Below, piece after piece: positions 1 through 8,530 of a stretch of DNA of 64,000 bases. The position numbers and the translations under genes are program-made. The notes beneath the pieces were generated by a model. That model was not told the DNA's origin and did not search any database. It saw only the letters and a list, made by a program, of their open reading frames with translations. Every line of letters begins with the position of its first letter. The stretch's first letter is position 1. Source of the stretch: Chloroflexota bacterium (GTDB lineage Bacteria > Chloroflexota > Anaerolineae > Aggregatilineales > Phototrophicaceae); NCBI GenBank assembly GCA_026708115.1, contig JAPOVL010000025.1, positions 229,289 through 293,288 on the forward strand. The letters run 5' to 3'.

Positions 1-1927
1 CTTGGCACTCGACAGTTCCGCGCCGCGATGTGATGCGCAGCCAATCGCCGGAAATGACCTGCAAATGGCCGGCGTCGGCCGGGTGCATCTCGATGATGGG
101 TACGGGAAAAGCCTCTTCCAAGCGGGAACTGCGGGTCATTGTGCCGCCGTGCCAGTGGAAAAGCACGCGCCCGGTCGTCAGGTGATAGGGGTAGTCTTCA
201 TCGGGCAATTCGCTTTCCGTGCCATATTCCAGTTCCCAGAATTTGCCTTTGCCGCGAGGAAAATCGTCCTCGAACAGGTAGGGCGTGCCGGGATGATCCG
301 CTGCCGGGCAGGGCCAATGCACGCCGCCCTCTTTCTCCAGCCTCGCGTAAGTGACACCGAAGAAGTCGGGCGTGACCCGGCGCATCTCTTCCCAGATTTC
401 TTCGGGATGCGCATAGTCGAAGCCCGCGCTGACAGCGACGCCGAGCCGCCTTTCCATGCGCTTGGCGAGGGCGCAAACGATCTGCCAGTCGGGCAGCGAC
501 TCGCCCACTGCTGGCAGCGCCTGCCGAACGCGCTGGATGCGCCGGTCGCTATTGGTGAAGGTGCCCTCCTTTTCAGCGAAGCTGGCCGAGGGCAGGACCA
601 CGTCCGCCATTTCGCCGGTTTCGTTCATGAAGATATCGATGCAGACCAGCAGGTCCAGCTCTTCCAGCGCATGCTGAGCATGGGATAAATTCGGTTCGCT
701 CATCATGGGGTTCTCGCCCATGACGATCATGGCTTTGATCTGCCCCATGAGCGCGCCATCGACCATTTCCGTGACGGTCAAGCCCGGCTGGTCGTTGAGG
801 CTGGTGCGCCACTCGCTTTCGAATTTCTGCTTGATGGCCGGATCGGCCACTGATTGATAGGCCGTGTAGACGTTGGGCAGGCCGCCGCTATCGGAGCAGC
901 CTTGCACGTTGTTCTGCCCGCGCAAGGGATTGAGCCCAGTGCCCGGCTTGCCGGCGTGACCGCACATCAGCGCCAGATTGGTCAGCGAAAGCGCGTTGTC
1001 GGTGCCATGGGTGCTCTGGCTGATGCCCATGCCCCAGTAAAAGGCGGCGCGTTCGGCCGTCGCGTACATGCGCGCTGCCCGCCGAATGTCTTCTGCAGGC
1101 ACGCCGCTGATGGCTTGCGCCCACTCCGGCGTGCAATGTTCCAGCGATTCGATGTAGTCTTCAAAGCCTTCGGTGCGCGCCTCGATGAATTCGGGATTGA
1201 AGAGGTTTTCGCTGACAATGACATTGGCCATGGCCTGGAAGACCGCGACATCGGTGCCCGGCTTTTGCCGCAGCCACAGCGTCGCGAAATCTGTCAATTC
1301 GATTTGGCGCGGATCAATCACGATCAGTTTGGCGCCATTTACTCGCACCGCTTTTTTCAGGAACAGGCTGATAACCGGATGCGTTTCGGTGGTATTGCTG
1401 CCAGTGACGATGAAGGTATCGAGGTCTTCCATTTCGGCGATGCTGTTGCTCATGGCGCTGGAGCCGATCGCCAGTTGCAGGCCGGTCACGCTGCCGGCAT
1501 GGCAGAGGCGGGCACAGTGATCGACATTGTTGGTCTTCATCACCGCTCGCACCCACTTTTGGAAGACGTAATTGTCCTCGTTGGTGGCTTTAGCGCAGGC
1601 GTAGGTGGCGACGCTGTCGCCGCCATGCGCTCGGACTATTGCCGACAAGCGCTCGCTGACATAATCCAGCGCTTCTTCCCAGCTGGCCTCGCGGAAAAGC
1701 CCGCGCGCCCCGTCGCGGATCAGCGGCCGTTTGAGTCGCCGCGGATGGGTGGCGAAATCGAGCCCGAAACGTCCTTTGACACAGAGGTTGCCGTAGTTGG
1801 GCGCGCTGTCAAAGGGCGCTTCGACGCGGTAGATCTGCTCATCTTTGATATGCAAGGTCATCTGACAGCCTACGCCGCAATAGGGGCAGGTGGTGCGGAC
1901 AGTTGTGTCGGGTTGTAAGACGGTCAT
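1..1927 (-). CDS. fdhF: Formate dehydrogenase catalytic (alpha) subunit, C-terminus cut by window edge
   Basis: The minus strand is open without a stop from an ATG at 1927 to the left edge, giving 642 residues. It is a molybdopterin oxidoreductase that oxidises formate to CO2. The N-terminus has the [4Fe-4S] ligands Cys14, Cys17, Cys21 and Cys49 (C-x2-C-x3-C-x27-C). The Mo/W ligand is Cys142 in HCARLCHAG, the position taken by selenocysteine in E. coli FdhF, so this is a Cys-type enzyme. Later segments (GSNTTETHPV, RGQNNVQGCSD, MGENPMMSEPN, LPSASFAEKEGTFTNSDRR) are typical of formate dehydrogenases, and the MHPADA segment near the edge begins the C-terminal MGD-binding domain. There is no N-terminal ferredoxin domain. 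Matching redox subunits are encoded separately at 39.8-42.2 kb. The start has GAGG seven bases upstream and a good promoter. Assimilatory nitrate reductase is a less likely alternative. Confidence 0.93.
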   Translation of the reverse strand, partial: MTVLQPDTTVRTTCPYCGVGCQMTLHIKDEQIYRVEAPFDSAPNYGNLCVKGRFGLDFATHPRRLKRPLIRDGARGLFREASWEEALDYVSERLSAIVRAHGGDSVATYACAKATNEDNYVFQKWVRAVMKTNNVDHCARLCHAGSVTGLQLAIGSSAMSNSIAEMEDLDTFIVTGSNTTETHPVISLFLKKAVRVNGAKLIVIDPRQIELTDFATLWLRQKPGTDVAVFQAMANVIVSENLFNPEFIEARTEGFEDYIESLEHCTPEWAQAISGVPAEDIRRAARMYATAERAAFYWGMGISQSTHGTDNALSLTNLALMCGHAGKPGTGLNPLRGQNNVQGCSDSGGLPNVYTAYQSVADPAIKQKFESEWRTSLNDQPGLTVTEMVDGALMGQIKAMIVMGENPMMSEPNLSHAQHALEELDLLVCIDIFMNETGEMADVVLPSASFAEKEGTFTNSDRRIQRVRQALPAVGESLPDWQIVCALAKRMERRLGVAVSAGFDYAHPEEIWEEMRRVTPDFFGVTYARLEKEGGVHWPCPAADHPGTPYLFEDDFPRGKGKFWELEYGTESELPDEDYPYHLTTGRVLFHWHGGTMTRSSRLEEAFPVPIIEMHPADAGHLQVISGDWLRITSRRGTVECQ

Positions 1928-1959
1928 CGGAACGCCTCGCTGCAATCCTCTTTAAGTTC

Positions 1960-1988
1960 ATTATATACAGCGGATATGCCTTTGCCAA
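1960..1988 (-). promoter_or_regulatory. Sigma70-type promoter of the formate dehydrogenase gene
   Basis: Read on the minus strand this is TTGGCA (1988-1983), a 17-base spacer, then TATAAT (1965-1960). The -10 hexamer is perfect and the -35 is one base off consensus. It lies about 33 bases upstream of the ATG at 1927, leaving a short leader. Confidence 0.75.
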
Positions 1989-2019
1989 TAAAGCCCGTTT
2001 TGCGGTACTGTATCGAAGT

Positions 2020-2130
2020 CGGTTGAAATTCATTTTAACCACCGAGGGCACCGAGTATAATTCTATAGTATTGTCGCTCTCCGGGTTCTTTGCGCATTTG
2101 TAGTGACATGAATTATTTTAATTTCAACCG
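2020..2130. repeat. Small inverted-repeat element (MITE-like)
   Basis: An 11-base perfect inverted repeat, CGGTTGAAATT at 2020-2030 and its complement at 2120-2130, brackets about 90 bases without a gene. Next to the left arm is a block reading ACCACCGAGGGCACCGAG. This resembles the CCACAGAGG-GCAGAG blocks seen at 39.43 and 39.56 kb, so it may belong to the same dispersed intergenic family. No coding potential is seen. Confidence 0.45.
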
Positions 2131-2185
2131 AAATGGATACACTACCTGCAATGACCCGGCAAAGAGCCGTCATATCTGTTGCTCA

Positions 2186-2211
2186 ATCTGCAATGCGAAA
2201 GGCTTGCAGAT
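2186..2211. promoter_or_regulatory. Operator-like palindrome ahead of the membrane protein gene
   Basis: An 8-base perfect inverted repeat, ATCTGCAA (2186-2193) and TTGCAGAT (2204-2211), is separated by 10 bases. It sits directly upstream of a TATAAA hexamer (2218-2223) that could serve as the -10 of the gene at 2251. Geometry fits a dimeric repressor site; the regulator is unknown. Confidence 0.4.
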
Positions 2212-2250
2212 CACAACTATAAACTCCTGACTTTATCAAGGAGGAAAGAC

Positions 2251-2844
2251 ATGGACAGTAATAAAATGAGCAGCGGGATTATCCCGGGGGTGATCGCCGG
2301 TTACGTGTTCCTGGCTTATGTCGGGGCGGGCGCAGGACCGGCTAGAATGGGCGAAGATGGCAGCATAACCATCACAGCGGCAAACGGCATGATCGACATG
2401 GTGGGCGGCATGATTGGGTCAGACGCTTTTGTCGGGTTCATCCTGCACATCGTGATCAGTCTGGTGATCGGCGCCCTGTATACGGGATTCTTCAGAGACA
2501 ATGTGTATCTTGGCAACCCGTTGATGGACATAACTGTGGGCGGCCTGATCTACGGTTTGATCTGGTGGATCGTTGGCGGGAACATTATCATGCCGCTTAT
2601 TGCCGGGGGCGATATATTGCAGTTGTCCATCGGTCCCAGCTTCTATGGACACATCATATTTGGCCATGTCCTGGCATTCCTCGTCGTCTTGAGTGACCAG
2701 GCTTTTGGCTTGGCATACATTGATGGTAGGGATTACGGGAGACTACCCAAGCGCAAGCACCCTTCTGGATTTGTTTACGACGAATTCGATGAGAAGACGG
2801 GTCTCGACAAGATTGGGCGCACCATAGATCCAGAGCGGCGCTGA
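2251..2844 (+). CDS. Small integral membrane protein of unknown function
   Basis: 197 residues. ATG 2251 is chosen because AAGGAGGAAA, a near-perfect ribosome-binding site, sits just upstream; a longer open frame begins at 2179 but lacks such a site. About four hydrophobic segments are visible: near residues 10-32, 62-85, 92-120 and 133-150. They are rich in Gly and Ile. The C-terminal ~40 residues are charged and probably cytoplasmic (ending KTGLDKIGRTIDPERR). I do not recognise the family. Base composition is more AT-rich than the dehydrogenases downstream. It appears monocistronic, with a palindrome upstream and a hairpin downstream. Confidence 0.8.
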   Translation: MDSNKMSSGIIPGVIAGYVFLAYVGAGAGPARMGEDGSITITAANGMIDMVGGMIGSDAFVGFILHIVISLVIGALYTGFFRDNVYLGNPLMDITVGGLIYGLIWWIVGGNIIMPLIAGGDILQLSIGPSFYGHIIFGHVLAFLVVLSDQAFGLAYIDGRDYGRLPKRKHPSGFVYDEFDEKTGLDKIGRTIDPERR

Positions 2845-2848
2845 ATGA

Positions 2849-2897
2849 ACTTCGTCAAGATCATGGGAAACTATTGAGGTACTCTACTTGACGAAGT
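2849..2897. terminator. Long-loop hairpin downstream of the membrane protein gene
   Basis: ACTTCGTCAAG (2849-2859) and CTTGACGAAGT (2887-2897) form a perfect 11-base inverted repeat with a 27-base loop, five bases after the stop codon. There is no U-tract, so it could be an RNA-stabilising or factor-dependent terminator hairpin, or an operator for the downstream dehydrogenase gene. Confidence 0.35.
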
Positions 2898-3043
2898 CAG
2901 AAAACGCGTCCAAATGAACTAAGAGAAAGCCAATATAAGGACCGGAAACCTCGCAAGTGATTTCGCTGACTCTTTCGGCAGAAATGCGAATGCGGATACT
3001 ATGCAATTGAGATAAACCGTCTACGGCAAATGAGGAATAGATT

Positions 3044-4144
3044 ATGACATATCTAGCGAAGGAGGCGCTGCCCGAGACCATGCCGGCTATCGTCTGCCAC
3101 GGTCCCGAAGATTATCGGCTCGAGGAATGGCATGTGCCGCGGCCGGCCGCCGGTGAAATTGTGATCAAGGTGCAGTCGGTGGGCATTTGCGCCAGCGATC
3201 TCAAGTGCTATCAAGGCGCGCCGCTTTTTTGGGGAGACGCCAGCCGGGAGGGCTATTGCCAGCCGCCCGTCATCCCCGGGCATGAATTTGTGGGCGAGGT
3301 CGTGGCGCTGGGCGAGGGCGCCGGTGAGAAATACGGCTTGGCATTGGGCGATATCGCCGTCTCCGAGCAGATCGTGCCCTGTTGGAAGTGTCGCTTCTGC
3401 GTGCGCGGGCAGTACTGGATGTGCCAGGACAAACACGATGTCTACGGCTTCCGACAAGCCACCATCGGCGCCATGGCCGAGTACATGTTGTTCCCTGTCG
3501 GGGCTCTCAATTATAAGGTGCCGGAATCGCTGCCAGCGCATCATGCCGCTTTCATCGAGCCGCTCGGCTGCTCGATCCATGCGGTCGAGCGCGGCGAAAT
3601 CGAACTGGACGATGTCGTCGTGATCGCCGGTTGCGGTCCCTTGGGCTTGGGCATGGTGTCTGCCGCGCGGCTCAAGAACCCGCGTTTGCTGATTGCCGTC
3701 GATTTGAACGACGACCGCCTAGAAATCGCCGAACTTTGCGGTGCCGATATGAGCCTGAACCCGGCCAAGACCGATGTGGTTGACGAAGTGCTGAAGTTGA
3801 CGGAGGGCTACGGCTGCGATGTCTATATCGAAGCCACCGGCTATCCGGCCGCCGTGGAGCAGGGCTTGCAGATGATCCGCAAGTTGGGCACTTTCGTCGA
3901 ATTCAGCGTCATGCGCGAGCCGGTCACAGTAGATTGGACCATCATCGGCGATACGAAAGAACTGAATATCCACGGTTCGCACCTGAGCCCGTATACCTAT
4001 CCCATCGCCATCGACATGCTGGTCAAGGGCCTGCTGCCCATGGACCGCATTATGACCCACCAACTGCCGCTCAGTAGCTTTCAGGCCGGCATGGATATGG
4101 TGGCGACGGGCAGCGAGTCGGTCAAGGTCACGCTAAGTCCGTAG
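3044..4144 (+). CDS. Zinc-dependent MDR alcohol dehydrogenase, erythritol/L-threitol dehydrogenase-like
   Basis: 366 residues; oxidises a polyol or secondary alcohol with NAD(P). Catalytic zinc ligands are Cys49 (GICASD) and His80-Glu81 (PGHE). The structural zinc lobe has Cys113, Cys116, Cys119 and Cys127. A Rossmann signature VVVIAGCGPLGLG lies near residue 190. The segment CYQGAPLFWGD after the catalytic Cys recalls tetritol dehydrogenases of this superfamily, so an erythritol/threitol-type substrate is my best guess but not proven. ATG 3044 has GAGGAAT upstream. It is followed 71 bases later by four SDR genes on the same strand, suggesting one polyol or ketose oxidation operon. Confidence 0.85.
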   Translation: MTYLAKEALPETMPAIVCHGPEDYRLEEWHVPRPAAGEIVIKVQSVGICASDLKCYQGAPLFWGDASREGYCQPPVIPGHEFVGEVVALGEGAGEKYGLALGDIAVSEQIVPCWKCRFCVRGQYWMCQDKHDVYGFRQATIGAMAEYMLFPVGALNYKVPESLPAHHAAFIEPLGCSIHAVERGEIELDDVVVIAGCGPLGLGMVSAARLKNPRLLIAVDLNDDRLEIAELCGADMSLNPAKTDVVDEVLKLTEGYGCDVYIEATGYPAAVEQGLQMIRKLGTFVEFSVMREPVTVDWTIIGDTKELNIHGSHLSPYTYPIAIDMLVKGLLPMDRIMTHQLPLSSFQAGMDMVATGSESVKVTLSP

Positions 4145-4215
4145 CTGGCCCGCCCAGTACCAATCTGTAAGGGCGGCCTAGCGGGTCGTTCCCGCTTATC
4201 CTCAGGAGCAAGTCT

Positions 4216-4947
4216 ATGAGCCAATCACTCATGGGAAAAGTCGCCATCATCACCGGCGCCAGTTCTGGCATAGGCGAAGCGACGGCTCGTCTGTTAGCAC
4301 AGCAGGGCTGCAAGCTTTCGCTGGCCGCGCGATCCTATGAGAAACTGGAAGCGCTGGCCGCCGAGCTGCCAGTTGAAAGCCTGGCCCTGCGCGCGGACAT
4401 GACCCAGCCAAGCGATATTGCGGAGATGGTAGAGCGGACAGTCGATCGATTCGGCCGCGTCGACATCATGTTGGCCAATGCCGGGGTCTGGATTCACGGG
4501 CAATTCGCCGATGGCGACCTCGATGATTTCTCAACCTTGCTCAAGATCAATGTCGATGCTGTCTTGCGCTGCGCCCATGCCGTCATTCCGGGCATGAAAG
4601 CGCGCGGGGGCGGCGATATCATCGTCACCAGTTCGGTTTCGGGCCATCATGATCTGCACGGAGAGCCGGTTTACAGCGCCAGCAAAAACGCCGTGCAGAC
4701 CATCGTGCATACGCTGCGCCGCCAGTTGGCGCCCGCAGGGATTCGCGTCATGTCGCTGGCGCCGGGACCGGTAGCCAATCCCATGCAAGGTCTGCGCGAT
4801 CCTGAAGAAATCCGGCGAGTAACCGAGGCGGATCGCGATTACCTGAGTTCCGATGATTGCGCAGAGGCTATATTATTCATGCTAACGCGGCCGCCTCATG
4901 TTACCATTCGAGACTTGGTCATGCTGCCGCAAATCGACCGTGTGTGA
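4216..4947 (+). CDS. Short-chain dehydrogenase/reductase, tandem copy 1
   Basis: 243 residues, classical SDR. Cofactor motif TGASSGIG is at residues 13-20, NAG at 88-90, and the catalytic tetrad is Asn112, Ser140, Tyr153 and Lys157 (YSASK). Arg39 after the second strand suggests preference for NADP. The C-terminus ends HVTIRDLVMLP, a tail shared by all four copies and like that of the YdfG-type clade. AGGAG precedes the ATG. It is the first of four adjacent paralogues. Substrate unknown; the upstream polyol dehydrogenase suggests a sugar, polyol or hydroxy acid. Confidence 0.9.
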   Translation: MSQSLMGKVAIITGASSGIGEATARLLAQQGCKLSLAARSYEKLEALAAELPVESLALRADMTQPSDIAEMVERTVDRFGRVDIMLANAGVWIHGQFADGDLDDFSTLLKINVDAVLRCAHAVIPGMKARGGGDIIVTSSVSGHHDLHGEPVYSASKNAVQTIVHTLRRQLAPAGIRVMSLAPGPVANPMQGLRDPEEIRRVTEADRDYLSSDDCAEAILFMLTRPPHVTIRDLVMLPQIDRV

Positions 4948-4989
4948 GCCGCAAGCGTTTCGAACAGGAATCCCTTGGAGGTAGAGAGC

Positions 4990-5727
4990 TTGAACACAGA
5001 CAATTCGCTATCAGGCAAAGTCGCCATCATCACCGGCGCCAGTTCCGGCATTGGGGAAGCGGCCGCGCGGCTGCTGTCCCAACAGGGTTGCAAGCTGATC
5101 TTGGCCGCGCGTTCCTATGAGAAGCTGGAAGCGCTGGCCGCCGAGCTAGGGACTGACTGCCTGGTCGTCCGCGCCGATATGACCGTGCCGGGAGATATCA
5201 CAGCCATGGTCGAGCGTGCCATTGAACGCTTCGGCCGCATCGACATCATGCTCGCCAATGCCGGCGTCCTCATCACCGGAGAATTTGCTGATGGCGACCT
5301 CGACGCCTTCTCGGAGTTGTTCGCCATCAATGTCGATGCGGTGATGCGCTGCGCTCATGCCGTTATCCCACAGATGAAGAAGCAAGGCAGCGGCGATATC
5401 ATCGTCACCAGTTCCGTCTCCGGCCACCACGATATTCACAGTCAACCGATTTATAGCGCCAGCAAGAACGCGGTTCAGACCTTCGTACATACCCTGCGCC
5501 GACAATTGGCCTCGGATGGTATCCGCGTGATGTCACTCGCGCCAGGCGCCATTGCCAATCCCATGCTGAATTATCATGACGCCGAAGAGATCCGACGCGT
5601 TTCGGAGGGCGACCAGGTCTATCTGACCTCGGAAGATTGCGCCGAAGCCTTGATCTTTATGCTTTCGCGTCCGCCGCATGTTACGATACGCGACCTGGTC
5701 ATTCTTCCCCGTCACGCCGGGGTATGA
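4990..5727 (+). CDS. Short-chain dehydrogenase/reductase, tandem copy 2
   Basis: 245 residues from a TTG start at 4990, chosen because GGAGG stands about nine bases upstream and the next motif (GKVAIITG) aligns with copy 1. All SDR residues are intact: TGASSGIG, NAG, Ser in VTSSVSG, and YSASK. It is very close to copy 1 over the N-terminal half (LAARSYEKLEALAAEL identical). It follows copy 1 after 42 bases and precedes copy 3 after 47. Confidence 0.9.
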   Translation: MNTDNSLSGKVAIITGASSGIGEAAARLLSQQGCKLILAARSYEKLEALAAELGTDCLVVRADMTVPGDITAMVERAIERFGRIDIMLANAGVLITGEFADGDLDAFSELFAINVDAVMRCAHAVIPQMKKQGSGDIIVTSSVSGHHDIHSQPIYSASKNAVQTFVHTLRRQLASDGIRVMSLAPGAIANPMLNYHDAEEIRRVSEGDQVYLTSEDCAEALIFMLSRPPHVTIRDLVILPRHAGV

Positions 5728-5774
5728 TCGACGATGTCGTCGATATTCAAATGCTGCAAGACAAAGGGATTCAT

Positions 5775-6509
5775 ATGAGCAATATGCTTGAGGGCAAAGT
5801 CGCTATCGTCACCGGCGCCAGTTCCGGCATCGGCGAGGCTTGCGCGCGGGCGCTGGCCGAGGCGGGCTGCAAGTTGACGCTGGCCGCGCGCTCAGTGGAC
5901 AAGCTGGAGGCGCTGGCGGCCGAGCTGGCGGCGGAGTGCCTGGTCGCAGGCGCCGATATGACCGTGCCCGCCGATATCAGCAGGATGGTCGAGCGGACCG
6001 TGGCGACATTCGGCACCGTTGATGTCATGTGCGCCAATGCCGGCATCTACATCCCGGGCGACTTCGCCGATGGCGACCCGGAGGCATTTTCGGAGTTGTT
6101 GACCATCAACGTTGACGCGGTTTTGCGATGCGCCCATGCGGTTATCCCGCACATGAAAGCGGGGGGCAGCGGGGATATCGTCGTCACCAGTTCCATTTCC
6201 GGCTTTATTGATGTGCATTGGGAACCGATCTACAGCGCCAGCAAACACGCCGTGCAAACCTTCGTGCATACGCTGCGGCGACAAGTGGCCGGCGATGGCA
6301 TCCGTGTGATGTCCTTGGCGCCCGGCGCGGTGGCCAATCCACTCTGGGGCTTCCACGATCCCGACGAGATCAAGCGAGTGTCGGAGGGCGAGCGGAGCTA
6401 TTTGACCTCGGAAGATTGTGCCGAAGCGCTGGTCTTCATGTTGACGCGGCCGGCGCACGTTACCATCCGCGATTTAGTCATCTTGCCGCAGAATCAAGTG
6501 AATGTTTGA
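5775..6509 (+). CDS. Short-chain dehydrogenase/reductase, tandem copy 3
   Basis: 244 residues from ATG 5775 with AAAGGGA upstream; the open frame extends further 5' but into copy 2. The SDR motifs TGASSGIG, CANAG and YSASK are intact. Around the active site it reads SSISGFIDVHWEP where copies 1 and 2 read SSVSGHHD, so the substrate pocket differs. The tail HVTIRDLVILPQ is conserved. Spacing and strand fit one polycistronic unit. Confidence 0.9.
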   Translation: MSNMLEGKVAIVTGASSGIGEACARALAEAGCKLTLAARSVDKLEALAAELAAECLVAGADMTVPADISRMVERTVATFGTVDVMCANAGIYIPGDFADGDPEAFSELLTINVDAVLRCAHAVIPHMKAGGSGDIVVTSSISGFIDVHWEPIYSASKHAVQTFVHTLRRQVAGDGIRVMSLAPGAVANPLWGFHDPDEIKRVSEGERSYLTSEDCAEALVFMLTRPAHVTIRDLVILPQNQVNV

Positions 6510-6523
6510 TAAGAGTTAACGAG

Positions 6524-7255
6524 ATGAGCAGCGCACTCGCAGGCAAAGTGGTCATCGTCACCGGCGCGAGCTCGGGCATCGGCGCGGCCAGCGCGCGCCT
6601 GCTTTCCGAGCACGGCTGCCGGCTGACTTTGGCCGCGCGGTCGATCGACAAGCTGGAGCGGCTCGCCGCAGAAATCGACGCCGAGGCCCTGGCGATGCGC
6701 GCGGACATGACGATCCCGGCGGATATCGCGCAGATGGTCGAGCGTACGCTGGAGCGCTTTGGTCGGATCGATGTTCTTTTCGCCAACGCCGGCGTCTTCA
6801 TCATGGGGGACTACGCCAGCGGCGATCCGGACGCTTATACGAATTTGCTCAAGGTGAATGTCGATGGCGTCTTGCGTTGTATGCACGCTGTATTACCGGC
6901 CATGAAAGCGCAGGGGGCGGGCGATATCCTGGTGACAAGCTCCATTGCCGGTCACGAGGAACTGCACCTAGGGCCGGTCTACGGCGCATCCAAACACGCG
7001 ATTCAAACCATCGTGCACACCACTCGGCGTCAACTGGCGGGGGATGGCATCCGTGTCATGTCCCTGGCGCCGGGACGGGTTGCCAACGAATTGTGGGGTC
7101 TCAGCGATCCCGATGAGATTGAGCGTCTGACGCGCGTCGAACGCGATTACCTGAAAGTGGAAGATGTCGCGGAAGCCGCGGTTTTCATGCTGACACGTCC
7201 GCGGCATGTGACGATACGCGACATCGTGATGCTGCCGCAGAAGCAGGATGTCTAA
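6524..7255 (+). CDS. Short-chain dehydrogenase/reductase, tandem copy 4
   Basis: 243 residues from ATG 6524, only 14 bases after copy 3. SDR motifs are TGASSGIG, FANAG and a VYGASK catalytic motif in place of YSASK. It is the most divergent of the four by eye: SIAGHEELHLGP by the active site and a Lys/Arg-rich C-terminal third. The tail is HVTIRDIVMLP. It ends 51 bases from the convergent MDR gene. Confidence 0.9.
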   Translation: MSSALAGKVVIVTGASSGIGAASARLLSEHGCRLTLAARSIDKLERLAAEIDAEALAMRADMTIPADIAQMVERTLERFGRIDVLFANAGVFIMGDYASGDPDAYTNLLKVNVDGVLRCMHAVLPAMKAQGAGDILVTSSIAGHEELHLGPVYGASKHAIQTIVHTTRRQLAGDGIRVMSLAPGRVANELWGLSDPDEIERLTRVERDYLKVEDVAEAAVFMLTRPRHVTIRDIVMLPQKQDV

Positions 7256-7306
7256 AGGACCGCAACCAGGGCCCCATCCCTTGTCATGGCACACTGTCAA
7301 GACGAT

Positions 7307-8338
7307 TTACATGCCGGGCACAAGTAGCACCTTGGAAACATCGCCCGGGGACTCGATCAAGCGCTCAAACCACTTGCCACCGTCTCGCAGCGGGGCCTCG
7401 ACGATCCAGGGATCCAGGCGGATCGCGCCCTGGCCCAGCAGATCCAATGCGGCAGCGAAGTTGGCGGCGGTATAAGCGAAGGAGCCGAGCGCTCGAATCT
7501 CGCGCCGGATCATATCCGCCACCGGCATCGCGCTGCTCTCCTCGTGCAAGCCGCTGAGGATCAGCCTGCCCGTTGGTCTTGTTGCCGAGACGCACTGTTC
7601 GCGCGTCAAGGCGCTGCCCACCGCATCCACTGAGACCGCTACACCCTCGCCACTTGTCGCATCCAAGACAGCTTGCACCGTGTTCGTCTCCGTCGGTTGG
7701 ATGGCGATGCCGCCCAAATCCGCGCCCATAGCCAGCCGCGCCTCATCAATCTCGGCGATGAAGATGCGCTCGGCGCCCCGCTGCTTGAGCATCTGCAAGG
7801 AGAGCAATCCGATCGGTCCCGCGCCGATGATCAGACAATCCGAGCCCTGTACGTCGCCGGCCAATTCGGCGATGCGCACGGCGCAGCCGACCGGCTCGGT
7901 CAGCGCCCCGATACGGCTGTCCATGCCCGCCGGCAGGGGCAAAGCAAGCTTGGACGGCACGCTGATATACTCCGCGAATGCGCCGGGACGATGCGCCCCC
8001 AAAAGCCGTCGATTGCCGCATAGCTGGGTGAATCCGGCCGCGCATTGTCGGCATTCGCCGCAATACCAGAGCGGATTGACCGTCACCAGGCCCCCTACCG
8101 TCAGATCCGGGCGCAGGGTCGCTACCATGGGCCCGGCCGCTATGATCTCGCCAGCGAATTCATGGCCCATAATCAGGGGCGGCACGCGCAGCGCATTGTG
8201 GCCCAGGTAACCGCTCAATTCTGATCCGCAGATGCCTACATAATCCACTTTGACCAAGATTTCATCGGCTGGCGCTTCGGGCTGTTTTTCTTCGCGCATC
8301 GACATCGTTCGCGCCGCTTCCCAAATCAGTGCTTTCAT
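7307..8338 (-). CDS. Zinc-dependent MDR dehydrogenase, sorbitol/threonine dehydrogenase-like
   Basis: 343 residues. Catalytic zinc ligands are Cys37 (GICGSE) and His59-Glu60 (MGHE). The structural zinc loop is YCGECRQC-x7-C. The nucleotide-binding motif is LIIGAGPIGLLSLQML. Overall this matches polyol or galactitol-phosphate/threonine-type dehydrogenases; the exact substrate cannot be read from sequence. It is divergent from the MR/MLE dehydratase gene, and the 192-base gap between them probably holds both promoters. The two may act in one sugar-acid pathway. Confidence 0.85.
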   Translation of the reverse strand: MKALIWEAARTMSMREEKQPEAPADEILVKVDYVGICGSELSGYLGHNALRVPPLIMGHEFAGEIIAAGPMVATLRPDLTVGGLVTVNPLWYCGECRQCAAGFTQLCGNRRLLGAHRPGAFAEYISVPSKLALPLPAGMDSRIGALTEPVGCAVRIAELAGDVQGSDCLIIGAGPIGLLSLQMLKQRGAERIFIAEIDEARLAMGADLGGIAIQPTETNTVQAVLDATSGEGVAVSVDAVGSALTREQCVSATRPTGRLILSGLHEESSAMPVADMIRREIRALGSFAYTAANFAAALDLLGQGAIRLDPWIVEAPLRDGGKWFERLIESPGDVSKVLLVPGM

Positions 8339-8530
8339 CGTTTCCCGTCCTCTTATTCCATCAACAGCCGCGCAACTGCGCTTTGACGTGCTTCATGCGC
8401 TTGCATTATACTCCACGCAGATAGCCAAGCCATTGGCGATCACGGACTTCGCTGGTCTGCGCCCGCTTGCTTCAGCGATTGACCGATATCGGTATCTGCT
8501 CAATTCACCGATTTGCGCGAGGAAACAAAG

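Noticed and set aside
2..1918. Two long open frames on the plus strand (2-688 and 854-1918)
   Set aside because: They lie antisense to the formate dehydrogenase gene, whose minus-strand frame is continuous and carries all family motifs. The plus-strand products have no recognisable family.
1504..1927. Selenocysteine in the formate dehydrogenase
   Set aside because: The codon at the metal-ligand position (1504-1502 on the minus strand) is TGC, not TGA, so the residue is Cys.
7256..7306. Terminator between the fourth SDR and the convergent MDR gene
   Set aside because: Only a weak imperfect dyad is present and there is no U-tract.
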